Shown piece by piece: positions 25,796 to 36,384 of a stretch of 64,000 nt of DNA. The notes beneath the pieces were generated by a model. The model was given only the letters and a program-made list of their open reading frames with translations. It was not told the origin of the DNA and searched no databases. Position 1 is the first letter of the stretch. Each line of letters starts with the position of its first letter. The translations under genes and the position numbers were made by a program. The DNA comes from Gemmata massiliana (GTDB taxonomy: Bacteria; Planctomycetota; Planctomycetia; Gemmatales; Gemmataceae), in assembly GCA_000531095.1 (NCBI GenBank), contig HG799462.1, positions 809,551 through 873,550 of the forward strand, written 5' to 3'.

Positions 25796-28024
25796 TCACG
25801 TGCGTCGGAACTGTTTGTCCAACTCCTGCCGGCTGAACAGCAGCGACGTGGGCCGTCCGTGCGGGCAGTGGTGGCTGTCTTCGGCCATTGCTCGCAGGTG
25901 CAACAAGTAGTTGATCTCCTCCGACGAGAGCTTGTCACCAGCTTTCACCGCCGCCTTGCACGCCATCGTCGCCATTAACAGGTGCAGCAGCGCTTCCTTG
26001 GTTGGTGCGCGCTCCTGGGTCACGATGTGGTCGATCACCCCGCGCAGGATCGTGTGCGGAGCCTTGCGTTCGAGCAGCGTGGGGTAACTGGAAAGCAGGA
26101 TGGTACTGCCGCCGAAGTCCGAAACTTCGAGCCCGAGTTCGGCGAGCGCCTCCGCGGATTCGAGCACCAGCGCGGCCTGCTCCGCGGGCAGGTCGATCGG
26201 TTCCGGGATGAGCAACCGCTGGATTTCGAGCTGCCCGGCCCGGATGCGCCGGCGGAGTTGCTCGAACAGAATGCGCTCGTGCAGCGCGTGCTGATCGATG
26301 ACGAGCATGCCGTCCGGAGTTTCGAGCACGAGATACGAGTCGTGGAGCTGAATCGCAGTACCGGCTGAAGGTACGCTGATCTTCTCTTCCGCAGACGGGG
26401 CCGCCTGTGGAGCTTGTTGAGCGACGGGCGATTCCGCACGCTGAGGGGCTTCGGTGGCCGCGCTCTCGAACCGGCTCTCAACGCGCGCGGGTTCAGCTTC
26501 CTCGCTTTCGGATCTTTCAGGGGCAGACTCGGGTACTCCCGATTCTGACGACTCGTCCGCCCACTCCTCTGTCTCTGAGAGAGGAGTGCTCGGCATCTCC
26601 CTCTTCTCGAAAAGAGGTTTCGAGGTGGGAATTGGTGCAAACGGTTCTTTTGTGCTGGGGTCTTCTTCTTCAGTGACCGGTCCACGCGACACTTCACGGA
26701 CCGGGGCCGCTGGAGCAGCGACAAAGGGCGACGGTACGACCGGCTCCGGAACCGTCCTCTCGGCGGTCTCACTCCTCTGCGGCGGAGTGCTGAACCCGCC
26801 CGACCACCGGTCGCCACCATCTCGTTTTGTGAAGGACGTCGCGGGCGTTGACTTCGGAATCACTCCCGCGGGCGTGCGCCAGAACGGGTCCGCGATCTCT
26901 CCTCGCTCCCACGGCGCGAGCGTTTGTTCCGCGAGTTCGCGCCGCGGAGACGTGAACAGCGACGGCGCGTCAACAGGTGACGGCTCCGGCCCTCCAATTT
27001 CTTCGCCCTGTGGTACGGTCAGGTGTGGAACGAGGTTCTCTTTCAGCAGCCGGTGCTTAATCGTGCTGCGAACGAGCGAATAAATCAGCGAGTTCTCCTG
27101 GAACCGCACTTCGGACTTCGTGGGGTGAACGTTCACGTCCACCTTGTCGGGCGGGATCGTCAGGAACAGGAACCCGATCGCGTAGCGCCCGGACATCAGC
27201 AGCCCGCGAAAGGATTCTTGCAGTGCGTGGGCCACACTCCGGTCACGGAACCAGCGCCCGTTCACGAACAGGTATTGCAGCTTCGAGTTGCCGCGATCGC
27301 ATTTCGGGTCCGCGATGTACCCGGTGAGGCGCATCGGCCCCTCGCCGGAGTCGATTTCGTACAGCGCGTCGCGCACCTCGCCCGTGAAGAACAGCGCGAT
27401 CCGGTCGGTCAGCCCGGCGCTCGCGGGGATGTCGTACACCAAGCGGTTGTTGTGCCGGAGCGTGATGTGCAAGTGGGGGTGCGCGAGCGAGAGCCGGGTG
27501 ACCGTTTCGCACACGTGACCGAGTTCGGTGGCGACGCTTTTGAGGAACTTTTTGCGCACCGGCACGTTGTAGAACAAGTGCCGCACTTCGAGGCGAGTAC
27601 CGGGGGAACCGTTCCACGGGCGCGGGTCCGCGAGCGCGCCGCCGTCACACTTCACCTCGCACCCGCTCGCGGCCTCGCGCGTGCGCGACTGTAACGTAAT
27701 CTGCCCCACGCCCGCGATCGACGCGAGCGCCTCCCCGCGAAAGCCCATCGTACCAATGCGAAACAGATCGTCGGCCGTTTCGAGCTTACTCGTGGCGTGC
27801 TGAGAGAACGCGAGCGCGAGGTCGTCCGGCTCGATCCCGCACCCATCGTCCACGACGCGGATGAGTTCGGTGCCGCCCGCGTCGAGATCGATGTCGATTC
27901 GAGTGGCACCCGCGTCGATGGAATTTTCGAGCAGTTCCTTCACAACGGACGCGGGGCGCTCGATCACTTCGCCCGCGGCGATCTTGGTAACCACTTCGGG
28001 GGGTAACTGACGAATGCGAGGCAT
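25796..28024 (-). CDS. mutL: DNA mismatch repair protein MutL
   Basis: A protein of 742 residues. GHKL ATPase domain at the N-terminus: ELLENSIDAGAT, DDGCGI, TMGFRGEALASI. A Pro/Glu/Ser-rich linker (about 350-555) is probably disordered. The C-terminal dimerisation domain has the endonuclease metal motif DQHALHERILFE (DQHA-x2-E-x4-E) and a CPHGRP motif at the end, so this is a nicking MutL and not the E. coli type. The ATG at 28024 was chosen because the conserved PRIRQLPPEVVTKIAAGEV begins there. MutS is not in the window. Confidence 0.96.
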   Translation of the reverse strand: MPRIRQLPPEVVTKIAAGEVIERPASVVKELLENSIDAGATRIDIDLDAGGTELIRVVDDGCGIEPDDLALAFSQHATSKLETADDLFRIGTMGFRGEALASIAGVGQITLQSRTREAASGCEVKCDGGALADPRPWNGSPGTRLEVRHLFYNVPVRKKFLKSVATELGHVCETVTRLSLAHPHLHITLRHNNRLVYDIPASAGLTDRIALFFTGEVRDALYEIDSGEGPMRLTGYIADPKCDRGNSKLQYLFVNGRWFRDRSVAHALQESFRGLLMSGRYAIGFLFLTIPPDKVDVNVHPTKSEVRFQENSLIYSLVRSTIKHRLLKENLVPHLTVPQGEEIGGPEPSPVDAPSLFTSPRRELAEQTLAPWERGEIADPFWRTPAGVIPKSTPATSFTKRDGGDRWSGGFSTPPQRSETAERTVPEPVVPSPFVAAPAAPVREVSRGPVTEEEDPSTKEPFAPIPTSKPLFEKREMPSTPLSETEEWADESSESGVPESAPERSESEEAEPARVESRFESAATEAPQRAESPVAQQAPQAAPSAEEKISVPSAGTAIQLHDSYLVLETPDGMLVIDQHALHERILFEQLRRRIRAGQLEIQRLLIPEPIDLPAEQAALVLESAEALAELGLEVSDFGGSTILLSSYPTLLERKAPHTILRGVIDHIVTQERAPTKEALLHLLMATMACKAAVKAGDKLSSEEINYLLHLRAMAEDSHHCPHGRPTSLLFSRQELDKQFRRT

Positions 28025-28185
28025 CACGAACTCACGAGAACGTACAGGCGATGTGGTTAATAGTATCGTCCTCCCAGGCCGCAGAATGGAACCCCAGTTG
28101 TCATCCCGGACCAATACGGCACACCGGTTGCACATTTCTGCCAATCCGGACCATTTCCCGGAAGGACACCAACGGAGGAACCGCA

Positions 28186-28404
28186 ATGAAGGCTTCGCAC
28201 GCGGCGATCGTCACCGCTTTAATATTCGCCAGTGCCCTTCTGATCGGCTGCCAACAACCGGCCCCACCAACTACCGCGCTGCGCGAGAAAGAGACCGATA
28301 TCCGAATTCGCGCACCGGGTGTCGATGTCGATGTGAAGGGCCGCGGGGACGGTGTCGGAAAGGATCGCAAAGTGGACGTTGACGTGAACCGCAAGGATCG
28401 CTGA
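28186..28404 (+). CDS. Small lipoprotein, 72 aa
   Basis: An ATG with a good GGAGG site seven bases upstream encodes a signal peptide ending in a lipobox (LLIGC, Cys near residue 21). A short charged tail follows with alternating Asp-Val runs (VDVDVK, VDVDVN). No family is recognised. The lipobox, ribosome-binding site and monocistronic position support a real gene. Likely anchored in a membrane; function unknown. Confidence 0.7.
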   Translation: MKASHAAIVTALIFASALLIGCQQPAPPTTALREKETDIRIRAPGVDVDVKGRGDGVGKDRKVDVDVNRKDR

Positions 28405-28471
28405 ACGCAATCGCCGCGCTGCTCACGAGCAGCGCGGCGATGTTACTGGCACACAAACCCAGGGGCTGTCG

Positions 28472-30041
<1,570 letters not shown>

Positions 30042-30509
30042 TCACGCTGGAGAGGAAACGGGGATTGTGGTGGGTTCTGTTTTGTCGGTCGAATTGCCGA
30101 GTCCGCGCGAAACGCTCTCGAGGAGCGAAAGTAAAAGTGGTGCGTTCTGTTCACCAACGGTCGCCAACAACCGCTCCCGAACCGATTCGCTCGCGGTCCA
30201 CAGTTGTTCGTACACGCGACGCCCCTTCGCGGTCAGGGCGACGGTTCGAGCGCGGGCATCAGTCGGGTGCGGGGCACGCACCACGAGCTTCTGGCCCTCC
30301 AGGAGCAGGATCATTGCTCGCACCGTGTTCGGGTCGGACGCCGCGCGCCGGGCGAGTTCGCGCTGCGTGGTCGCCTCGCCGTGTGCCAGCGCCGCGATCA
30401 GAACGAACTGGTCGGCGGTGATGCCGTGCTCCGCGAGCGCGGCGTCCGTGCGCCGGTGCATTGCCAAATACGCCCCCCGAAGGGCCATCGCGAGGTCGTG
30501 ACCGGTCAT
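30042..30509 (-). CDS. MarR-family transcriptional regulator
   Basis: A protein of 155 residues, winged helix: EHGITADQFVLIAALAHGEATTQRELARR leads into helix-turn-helix SDPNTVRAMILLLEG, followed by the wing HPTDARARTVALTAKGR. It lies 9 nt upstream of the hydrolase gene on the same strand and probably controls that operon. An imperfect AT-rich site with GTAT-GT-ATAC (30531-30540) just upstream of its start is a candidate autoregulatory operator. Confidence 0.92.
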   Translation of the reverse strand: MTGHDLAMALRGAYLAMHRRTDAALAEHGITADQFVLIAALAHGEATTQRELARRAASDPNTVRAMILLLEGQKLVVRAPHPTDARARTVALTAKGRRVYEQLWTASESVRERLLATVGEQNAPLLLSLLESVSRGLGNSTDKTEPTTIPVSSPA

Positions 30510-30627
30510 AGCGAGTTATCAATGAGTTTAGTATGTATACGTTCGATTCGCGACTGAGTGTATCTGTGGATCGACAGGAGAACTACTGAGAAAGAAATGA
30601 GAGCGAAAATTGAAGAACGGATTGTGC

Positions 30628-31143
30628 TCAGCCGTCGGCACAGAAAGCGGTGAGGTGGCGCAGGATGTCGCGGACCGAGATAACGCCCACGGGTCGGCCC
30701 GCGTCCACGACGGGAAGGTGGCGGTAGCCGCCCGCGTCCATCTTCCCCAGCGCGAACGCGAGCACGTCCGCGGGCGCGACCGTCTCCGGACTCGGGGTCA
30801 TGAACTCGGTGACCGGAAGGGCCTCGAACCCGGGGGCGCCGGCGATTTTCGTCAGGAAATCGCGCTCGGTGAGGATGCCGACCAACTCACCGCTTGTACC
30901 GGTCACGAGAACCGCCCCGACGCGGTCCGTAATCATGCGCCGGATCGCGGCACCGAGGGTCGCGTCGGCGGGGACGGTGAGCGGCGGGCGCGGGTCGAGG
31001 ACCGACACCGGATCGTTCATCAGGCTGGTTTCGACCGGCCCGTTCGGGGCCGGCACAGACAGGTGCGCGAGCGACAACTCACAGTTCGTGCACTTGTCCG
31101 CACCGGGCGGGTTCTTGTCGTAGCCGCAGGTGGGACAGTACAT
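30628..31143 (-). CDS. Zinc-ribbon plus CBS-pair protein
   Basis: A protein of 171 residues. An N-terminal zinc ribbon (CPTCG near residue 3, CTNC near residue 17) is followed by two CBS motifs (about 40-95 and 105-165) with GAVLVTGTSGELVGILTERDFL and GYRHLPVVDAGRPVGVISVRDIL. CBS pairs bind adenine nucleotides and act as energy sensors. It sits 152 bp from the korB stop; a related CBS protein lies on the other side of korA. Possible regulator of the oxidoreductase by context. Confidence 0.9.
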   Translation of the reverse strand: MYCPTCGYDKNPPGADKCTNCELSLAHLSVPAPNGPVETSLMNDPVSVLDPRPPLTVPADATLGAAIRRMITDRVGAVLVTGTSGELVGILTERDFLTKIAGAPGFEALPVTEFMTPSPETVAPADVLAFALGKMDAGGYRHLPVVDAGRPVGVISVRDILRHLTAFCADG

Positions 31144-31167
31144 CGCGGGGTCCGTCGCAGGTCATCA

Positions 31168-31285
31168 AGTCAGAAGTCGCAAATCGTAAGGTCGGAATAC
31201 AGAAAGTCGCGAACGTCGGGAAGCGGGCCTACAATCAGCCACTTCCCGACGTTCGCGACTTTGCGACCTTCGACCCGATGACTTG
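31168..31285. repeat. Long imperfect hairpin with a perfect 21-bp core, 3' of korB
   Basis: Core arms 31203-31223 and 31242-31262 are exact reverse complements (AAAGTCGCGAACGTCGGGAAG on the left is 21 bases with its last base at 31223). Outer segments pair imperfectly. It shares the words AATCGTAAGG and AAGTCG with the hairpin region at 1941-2054 and, like it, lies directly 3' of a gene. Probable terminator or 3'-stabilising element. Confidence 0.75.
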
Positions 31286-31294
31286 GCGGCAAAA

Positions 31295-32328
31295 TCAAGA
31301 GACGGTCCACACGTCTTCGGCCTTGAAGAGATCCTCGATCTTGCCCGGCCCCTTCTTCTCGGTCGCGGTCTTGATGCGGGTATCGAGTTGCTCTTCGTAA
31401 GTGGGCTTCCGGATGTTGCGGAACACGCCGACCGGTTCGGGGAACGGGTTCGGGACACCGGCCTTCTGGTCGTGAACGAACCGACTCAGGAGGTACGCCA
31501 GCGTCGGCTCCTCGCTGTTCTCGTCGTGCGTCAGCAGGTCGTCGATCTGACAGTCCTTGCCGATCGTGACCACTTCCGGCTTCAGCCCGTTCAAGCGGAT
31601 GCCCTTCGACTTGTCCTTCCCGAACACCATCGGCTTGCCGTGTTCGAGGTACAGGATGTTGTCGGCCTTCACCGCCTTGTCGGTCGCGTACTTGTAGACC
31701 TCGTCGTTGAAGATCACGCAGTTCTGGTAGATCTCCACGAACGCACTGCCCTTGTGCGCCGCGGCCTTCTGGAGCGTGGAGACGAGGTGCTGCACGTCCA
31801 CGTCGATGGTCCGAGCGACGAACGTGGCCTCGGCCGCGAGCGCGAGCGACAGCGGGCGCACGGGCGTCTCGAACGACCCGCCGGGGCTGGTCTTGCTCGG
31901 CGTCCCCATGCGGCTCGCCGGCGAGTACTGGCCCTTCGTGAGGCCGTAGATCTCGTTGTTGAACAGGAGCACCTTGAGGTCCACGTTGCGACGCAGCGCG
32001 TGGATCAGGTGGTTCCCACCGATCGAGAGACCGTCCCCGTCCCCGGTAACGACCCAGACTTGCAGGTCGGGGTTGGCCAGGCGCAGACCGGTCGCGAAGG
32101 TCGGCGCGCGACCGTGGATCGTGTGGAACCCGTAGGTGTTCATGTAGTACGGGAACCGGCTGGAGCAGCCGATCCCGGAGACGAACGCGAGCTTCTCGCG
32201 CGGGACGCCCACCGTGGTGAGCGCCTTCTTCATTGCGCGAGAATGGAGTAGTCGCCGCACCCGGGGCACCACCGGACTTCCTGGTCGGTGGTGAGTTCCT
32301 TTGTCGTGAGCGGGAGAGCAGTAGCCAT
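31295..32328 (-). CDS. korB: 2-oxoacid:ferredoxin oxidoreductase beta subunit, frameshifted near its N-terminus
   Basis: The thiamine-diphosphate subunit: SGIGCSSRFPYYMNTYGFHTIHGRA, GDGDGLSIGGNHL (TPP/Mg motif) and NNEIYGLTKGQYSP. The standard N-terminus lies in another frame: an ATG at 32328 gives TTDQEVRWCPGCGDYSILAQ, the expected Cys cluster. It is joined to the body only if one base is missing at about 32233-32235 (GCGCAATGAAG where GCGCAGATGAAG is expected). The enzyme oxidatively decarboxylates 2-oxoglutarate or pyruvate with ferredoxin. It follows korA, 95 nt away. Most likely intact in the organism, with a base lost in sequencing. Confidence 0.88.
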
Positions 32329-32384
32329 TGGTATGTATGTGTTGGGTATTTAATGTTGGATGTTAGACACTTTGTTTATTTCGT

Positions 32385-32413
32385 GAGCCGGGAGCGACAT
32401 TCGCTCCCGGCTC
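32385..32413. repeat. Perfect 13-bp-arm hairpin between korA and korB
   Basis: Arms 32385-32397 and 32401-32413 (GAGCCGGGAGCGA and its complement) surround a 3-nt loop in the korA-korB spacer, 10 nt after the korA stop on the minus strand. No T-tract follows, so it is more likely an mRNA-processing or stabilising hairpin than a strong terminator. It may set the ratio of the two subunits. Confidence 0.75.
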
Positions 32414-32423
32414 GGCATGATCG

Positions 32424-34400
32424 TTACGCGACGGGTGACAGGCCCAGCGCCTTTTCGATAGCGGCTTCGATTTCGGACACCAAGAACGGCTTGCCCTGGA
32501 CCTTGTTCAGCCCCTCGGCGGGTGCGAGGTACTTCGCGCGGAGCAGCCAGCAGAGTTGACCGGTGTTGAGTTCGGGCACCAGGATCTTCTTGTACCGCTT
32601 CAGCACGTCCGCGGTGTTCTTCGGCATCGGGTTCAGGTAGCGGAAGTGTACCTGCGCGATCTTCAGCCCCTTGCGCCGGGCGCGTTCCACCGCGGTCGTG
32701 ATGCTGCCGTAGGTGCCGCCCCACCCGGCCACCAACAGGTCCGCGTCGGCGTCGCCGGTCACCGCGAGTTCCGGGATCGTTTCCGCGATGTTCTCGATCT
32801 TCTTCGCGCGCGTGTTGGTCATGTGCTCGTGGTTCGCCGGCTCGTAGTTGATGTTGCCGGTGATGTCTTGCTTTTCGATGCCGCCGATGCGGTGCTCGAG
32901 CTCCGGGGTACCCGGGATCGCCCACGGCCGGGACAGGTACTCGTCGCGCTTGTAGGGCAGGAATTTGCCCGCGGCGCCCTCGCCGACTTCGTGGACGAGG
33001 CCGGTGTCCTCGCTGTTGTGCTCGGTCGGGTGCGTGATCGGGATCGGCACGAGGTCCGCAACCGCGGGGATCTTCCACGGCTCCGAGCCGTTCGCGATGT
33101 ACCCGTCCGACAGGTAGAACACCGGGCACATGAACCGCGCCGCGATGCGCACGGCCTCGATCGCCATATCGAAGCAGTCCACCGGTGATTGCGGGGCGAC
33201 GATCGCGACCGGGCTGTCCCCGTTGCGGCCGAACATCGCTTGCAGCAGGTCGGACTGTTCCGTCTTCGTGGGCAGCCCGGTGCTGGGACCGCCGCGCTGG
33301 ACGTCCACGATGACGAACGGCAGTTCCGTCATCACCGCGAGGTTAATGGCCTCGCTCTTGAGGCACACGCCCGGCCCGCTGGTGCCGGTGACCCCGATCG
33401 CGCCGCCGTAGCTGGCCCCGATCGCGACGCCCGCGGCGGCGATCTCGTCTTCCGCCTGGAACGTCTTCACCCCGAACCGCCGCAGCTCGGTCAGCCCTTC
33501 GAGGATCGAGCTGGCGGGCGTGATCGGGTAGCCCGCGTACACGATCGTCTTCTTCGCGAGCTGGCCGGCCACGGCGAGCCCCAGGACCGCGGCCTCGTTC
33601 CCGGTGATCTTGCGGTAGGTGCCGGGCGTGATCTGCGCCTTGGCGACCTGGTACTGCACCGGCAGGATCTCGACCGTTTCGCCGTAGTTGTACCCGGCCT
33701 TGAGCGCCTGCGTGTTGGCCTTCAGGACGGGCATGTGCTCGGGCTTCTTGCCGAACTTCTCCTTGATCCACTTCAGCGTGGCTTCGAGCGGGCGCTCGTA
33801 CATCCAGTACACGAGACCGAGCGCGAAGAAGTTCTTGCACCGGTCCTGTTCGCGCGGCGTGAGCCCGCAGTCCTTCACCGATTCAATGGTGAGCTTCGCG
33901 ACCGACACGCGGATCACGCGGTAGCCCTTCAGCGACCCGTCGTCGAGCGGGTTGACCTTGTAGTTCGCCTTCTTCAGGTCGCTCGTCTCGAAGCCGTCGG
34001 TGTTGACGACGAGGATGCCGCCGGGTTGCAGATCCTTGATGTTCGTCTTGAGCGCCGCGGCGTTCATCACGACGAGCGTGTCGAGGTCGTCGCCGGGCGT
34101 GTGGATGTCGGTACTGGAGAAGTGGACCTGGAACCCGGACACCCCGGCGAGCGTGCCGGCTGGGGCGCGAATTTCGGCGGGGAAGTCGGGGAACGTCGCG
34201 ATGTCGTTGCCGAGGAGGGCCGAGGTGTCGGTGAACCGGGTGCCCGCGAGCTGCATCCCGTCGCCGGAGTCGCCGGCGAACCGGATGGTGATCGACTCGC
34301 GCGTCTCGATCTTTTTGGGGTGGCCGTTCGTATGGCCGTTGGTGCCGCTCGCGCCGGTCGCGGACTGCGTGTCTGCGGGAGAGGCATTATCGGAACTCAT
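32424..34400 (-). CDS. korA: 2-oxoacid:ferredoxin oxidoreductase alpha subunit (gamma-alpha fusion)
   Basis: A protein of 658 residues. After a polar 35-residue head comes the gamma-type domain (about 38-220: IRFAGDSGDGMQLAGTRF), then the alpha pyrimidine-binding domain (about 250 onward: GNEAAVLGLAVAG, AGYPITPASSILEGL, TSGPGVCLKSEAINL). The C-terminal domain contains LLVAGWGGTYGSITTAV. This is the KorA architecture of two-subunit 2-oxoglutarate:ferredoxin oxidoreductases. No ferredoxin domain is fused. Upstream of korB on the same strand. Confidence 0.94.
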   Translation of the reverse strand: MSSDNASPADTQSATGASGTNGHTNGHPKKIETRESITIRFAGDSGDGMQLAGTRFTDTSALLGNDIATFPDFPAEIRAPAGTLAGVSGFQVHFSSTDIHTPGDDLDTLVVMNAAALKTNIKDLQPGGILVVNTDGFETSDLKKANYKVNPLDDGSLKGYRVIRVSVAKLTIESVKDCGLTPREQDRCKNFFALGLVYWMYERPLEATLKWIKEKFGKKPEHMPVLKANTQALKAGYNYGETVEILPVQYQVAKAQITPGTYRKITGNEAAVLGLAVAGQLAKKTIVYAGYPITPASSILEGLTELRRFGVKTFQAEDEIAAAGVAIGASYGGAIGVTGTSGPGVCLKSEAINLAVMTELPFVIVDVQRGGPSTGLPTKTEQSDLLQAMFGRNGDSPVAIVAPQSPVDCFDMAIEAVRIAARFMCPVFYLSDGYIANGSEPWKIPAVADLVPIPITHPTEHNSEDTGLVHEVGEGAAGKFLPYKRDEYLSRPWAIPGTPELEHRIGGIEKQDITGNINYEPANHEHMTNTRAKKIENIAETIPELAVTGDADADLLVAGWGGTYGSITTAVERARRKGLKIAQVHFRYLNPMPKNTADVLKRYKKILVPELNTGQLCWLLRAKYLAPAEGLNKVQGKPFLVSEIEAAIEKALGLSPVA

Positions 34401-34700
34401 CGCCCGATCCTTTGAGTATTGGGAGGAGAGGTTTTGCGGGTCGCAGGTGCGGTTGGGTTTATCTTACACGCGGCGCCGAAAACGGGGACAGAACTTCGGC
34501 GCCGGGTACTGGCCCGTTCAAAAAAGAATACGCGGTACGGAAGGTATATTTGACAGGGAAATGAGCCGCGCGATCCGGACCGGGAGCAAAATGAGAAATG
34601 AACCCGTGGGATGAAGTTACAGCGCTCGACTTGCGAGATATTGCGTCTTCGCGGCGAAGCATTAAGCCCGACGAGAGCGCGGGGCGTGTGGCTTCTTTGC
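34401..34700. other. Intergenic region between korA and the second CBS gene, 300 bp
   Basis: This region holds the korA promoter (leftward) and the 3' end of the CBS gene. A 10-bp-arm hairpin (34471-34480 with 34495-34504, CGGCGCCGAA/TTCGGCGCCG) is present. No gene is seen. Confidence 0.55.
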
Positions 34701-35228
34701 TCAGGCGCCTTCGGGCGATTCGGGATAGCGGTCCGGTTCGGGCGGGAGGTTGAAAACCAGCCCAGGGAAGTGTTCGACGAGGTAGTGAACGACGCGCCGG
34801 GCCGAGAGCATCCCGACCGGGCGCCCGGATTCGTCCACCACGGGCAGGTGCCGGTAGCCGCCCTTCTGCATCCGCTTCACAGCGGTTCGGACAGAATCCT
34901 TGGGAGCCACCGTGATCGGCGACTCGGTCATGACCGCACGGACCGAGGCTTCGAGCGAGCGACCGGAGGCGAGCACCCGCGTCAGCAGGTCACGCTCGGT
35001 GAAGATACCGACCACGCGCCCGCGCTCGGTGATGAGCAAACAGCCGACGTTCTGGGTCCGCATTTCTTCGACCGCGTCGGCGACGGTCCCGCTCACGTCG
35101 ATGGCGCGCGGCGGGGCCGGGTCCAACCGGGACACGCTGTCCACCTTCAGGTTGCGGGACAGCTCCATCGGGTACAGGCCGAGCATCGGTACGATCGGAC
35201 GGCGACGCGGGTTCGGTGCAAAACTCAT
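34701..35228 (-). CDS. CBS-pair protein
   Basis: A protein of 175 residues with two CBS motifs (about 50-105: NVGCLLITERGRVVGIFTERDLL; about 115-165: GYRHLPVVDESGRPVGMLSARRVV). It is a paralogue of the CBS protein at 30628 but lacks the zinc ribbon. The start is uncertain: ATG at 35228 (MSFAPNPRRRP) was chosen, though the frame is open upstream. Together the two CBS proteins bracket korAB, so adenylate-dependent control of that enzyme is a reasonable but untested idea. Confidence 0.87.
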   Translation of the reverse strand: MSFAPNPRRRPIVPMLGLYPMELSRNLKVDSVSRLDPAPPRAIDVSGTVADAVEEMRTQNVGCLLITERGRVVGIFTERDLLTRVLASGRSLEASVRAVMTESPITVAPKDSVRTAVKRMQKGGYRHLPVVDESGRPVGMLSARRVVHYLVEHFPGLVFNLPPEPDRYPESPEGA

Positions 35229-35457
35229 TCGGCGTTCCGGCGGGCGAAAAGCGACAACCTCTCGCGTCGTGCGAGAAGTGAATGGGGGGCCGCCCCGGAG
35301 AGCATTTGACAACGCTACTCCGATATTCTCCGAAAGTGATCCCCTCGGACAAGATCAAGTGTTTCAATGTTACGTCACGTTACTCCCAGGCGCCGGATCA
35401 ATTTCGCGCGCCCGCGTGGTACAATGTCGGAACTCCCGTATCTGCCGAGGACCGTTC

Positions 35458-36306
35458 GTGCCCGCGCCCGATCGCATGTTGACGCACCTCCGCCAGGCGA
35501 TCACGCTGATCCGCGCCACCCCCGGGCGCCGCGGACACACCGTGGCCCTGGAGGACTGCACCGAGGTACTCGTCGCCGGTGACCTGCACGGCCATGTCCC
35601 GCACTTCCAGGCGATGCTGAAGTTCGCGGACCTCGCGAACCACCCCACGCGGCACTTCGTGCTCCAGGAAGTGATCCACGGGAAGTTCCGCTACCCGAAG
35701 GGCGGGGACAAGTCGCACCAGATCGTCGACCTCTTCAGCGCACTGAAGGGCCAGTTCCCGAAGCAGGTTCACTACCTCCCGGGCAACCACGAACTGGCGC
35801 AGTGGACGAACCGCCCCGTCCTTAAAGCAGACGAAAACCAGAACGCGCTGTTTCAGGAAGGTGTGAACGAGGCTTACGGCCCCGCGTTCGGGCCGAAGAT
35901 CTACGCCGCGTACCTCGAACTCTTCCAGGCGCTCCCGGTCGCGCTTCGCGCGCCGAACGGCGTGCTGATGTCTCACAGTCTTCCCGCCGCGCGGTTCCTC
36001 CCACTATTCGACCCGGCGCGCCTGGAGCGCGAGGTACACCAGGACGAAGACTTACAGCCGGGGGGGGCGGTCCACAGCCTGCTCTGGGGGCGCGACACGA
36101 GCACGGACGCGGCCGCGAACTTCCTCCGCAAGATGGGCTGTGACCTGCTGGTGAGCGGGCACATTGCCTGCGACAACGGGTTCGCGGCGCCGAACGACCG
36201 GCAACTGATTCTAGATTGCGCCGAAGCGCCCGCCGCGTTCGTGCTGTTCCCCGCCGAGCGCAAACTCACGCACGCCGATCTGGTCGCGTGCGTGAAAACG
36301 ATTTGA
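35458..36306 (+). CDS. Calcineurin-like metallophosphoesterase
   Basis: A protein of 282 residues. The metal motifs are in order: VAGDLHGH (D-x-H, near residue 41), the middle motif substituted by HQIVDLF, then LPGNHELAQ (GNHE, near 107) and late His residues in MSHSLPAA and VSGHIACDNG. Probable phosphatase; substrate not evident. GTG at 35458 follows CGAGGA; ATG at 35476 is an alternative start. Confidence 0.88.
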   Translation: MPAPDRMLTHLRQAITLIRATPGRRGHTVALEDCTEVLVAGDLHGHVPHFQAMLKFADLANHPTRHFVLQEVIHGKFRYPKGGDKSHQIVDLFSALKGQFPKQVHYLPGNHELAQWTNRPVLKADENQNALFQEGVNEAYGPAFGPKIYAAYLELFQALPVALRAPNGVLMSHSLPAARFLPLFDPARLEREVHQDEDLQPGGAVHSLLWGRDTSTDAAANFLRKMGCDLLVSGHIACDNGFAAPNDRQLILDCAEAPAAFVLFPAERKLTHADLVACVKTI

Positions 36307-36384
36307 GTCGCGCGCCCGGTGTTTAGTAAGACAACGTCGCGGTGAGCGCCCGCCCCGAGCGCTGGAAACTGAACCTAATACGCA

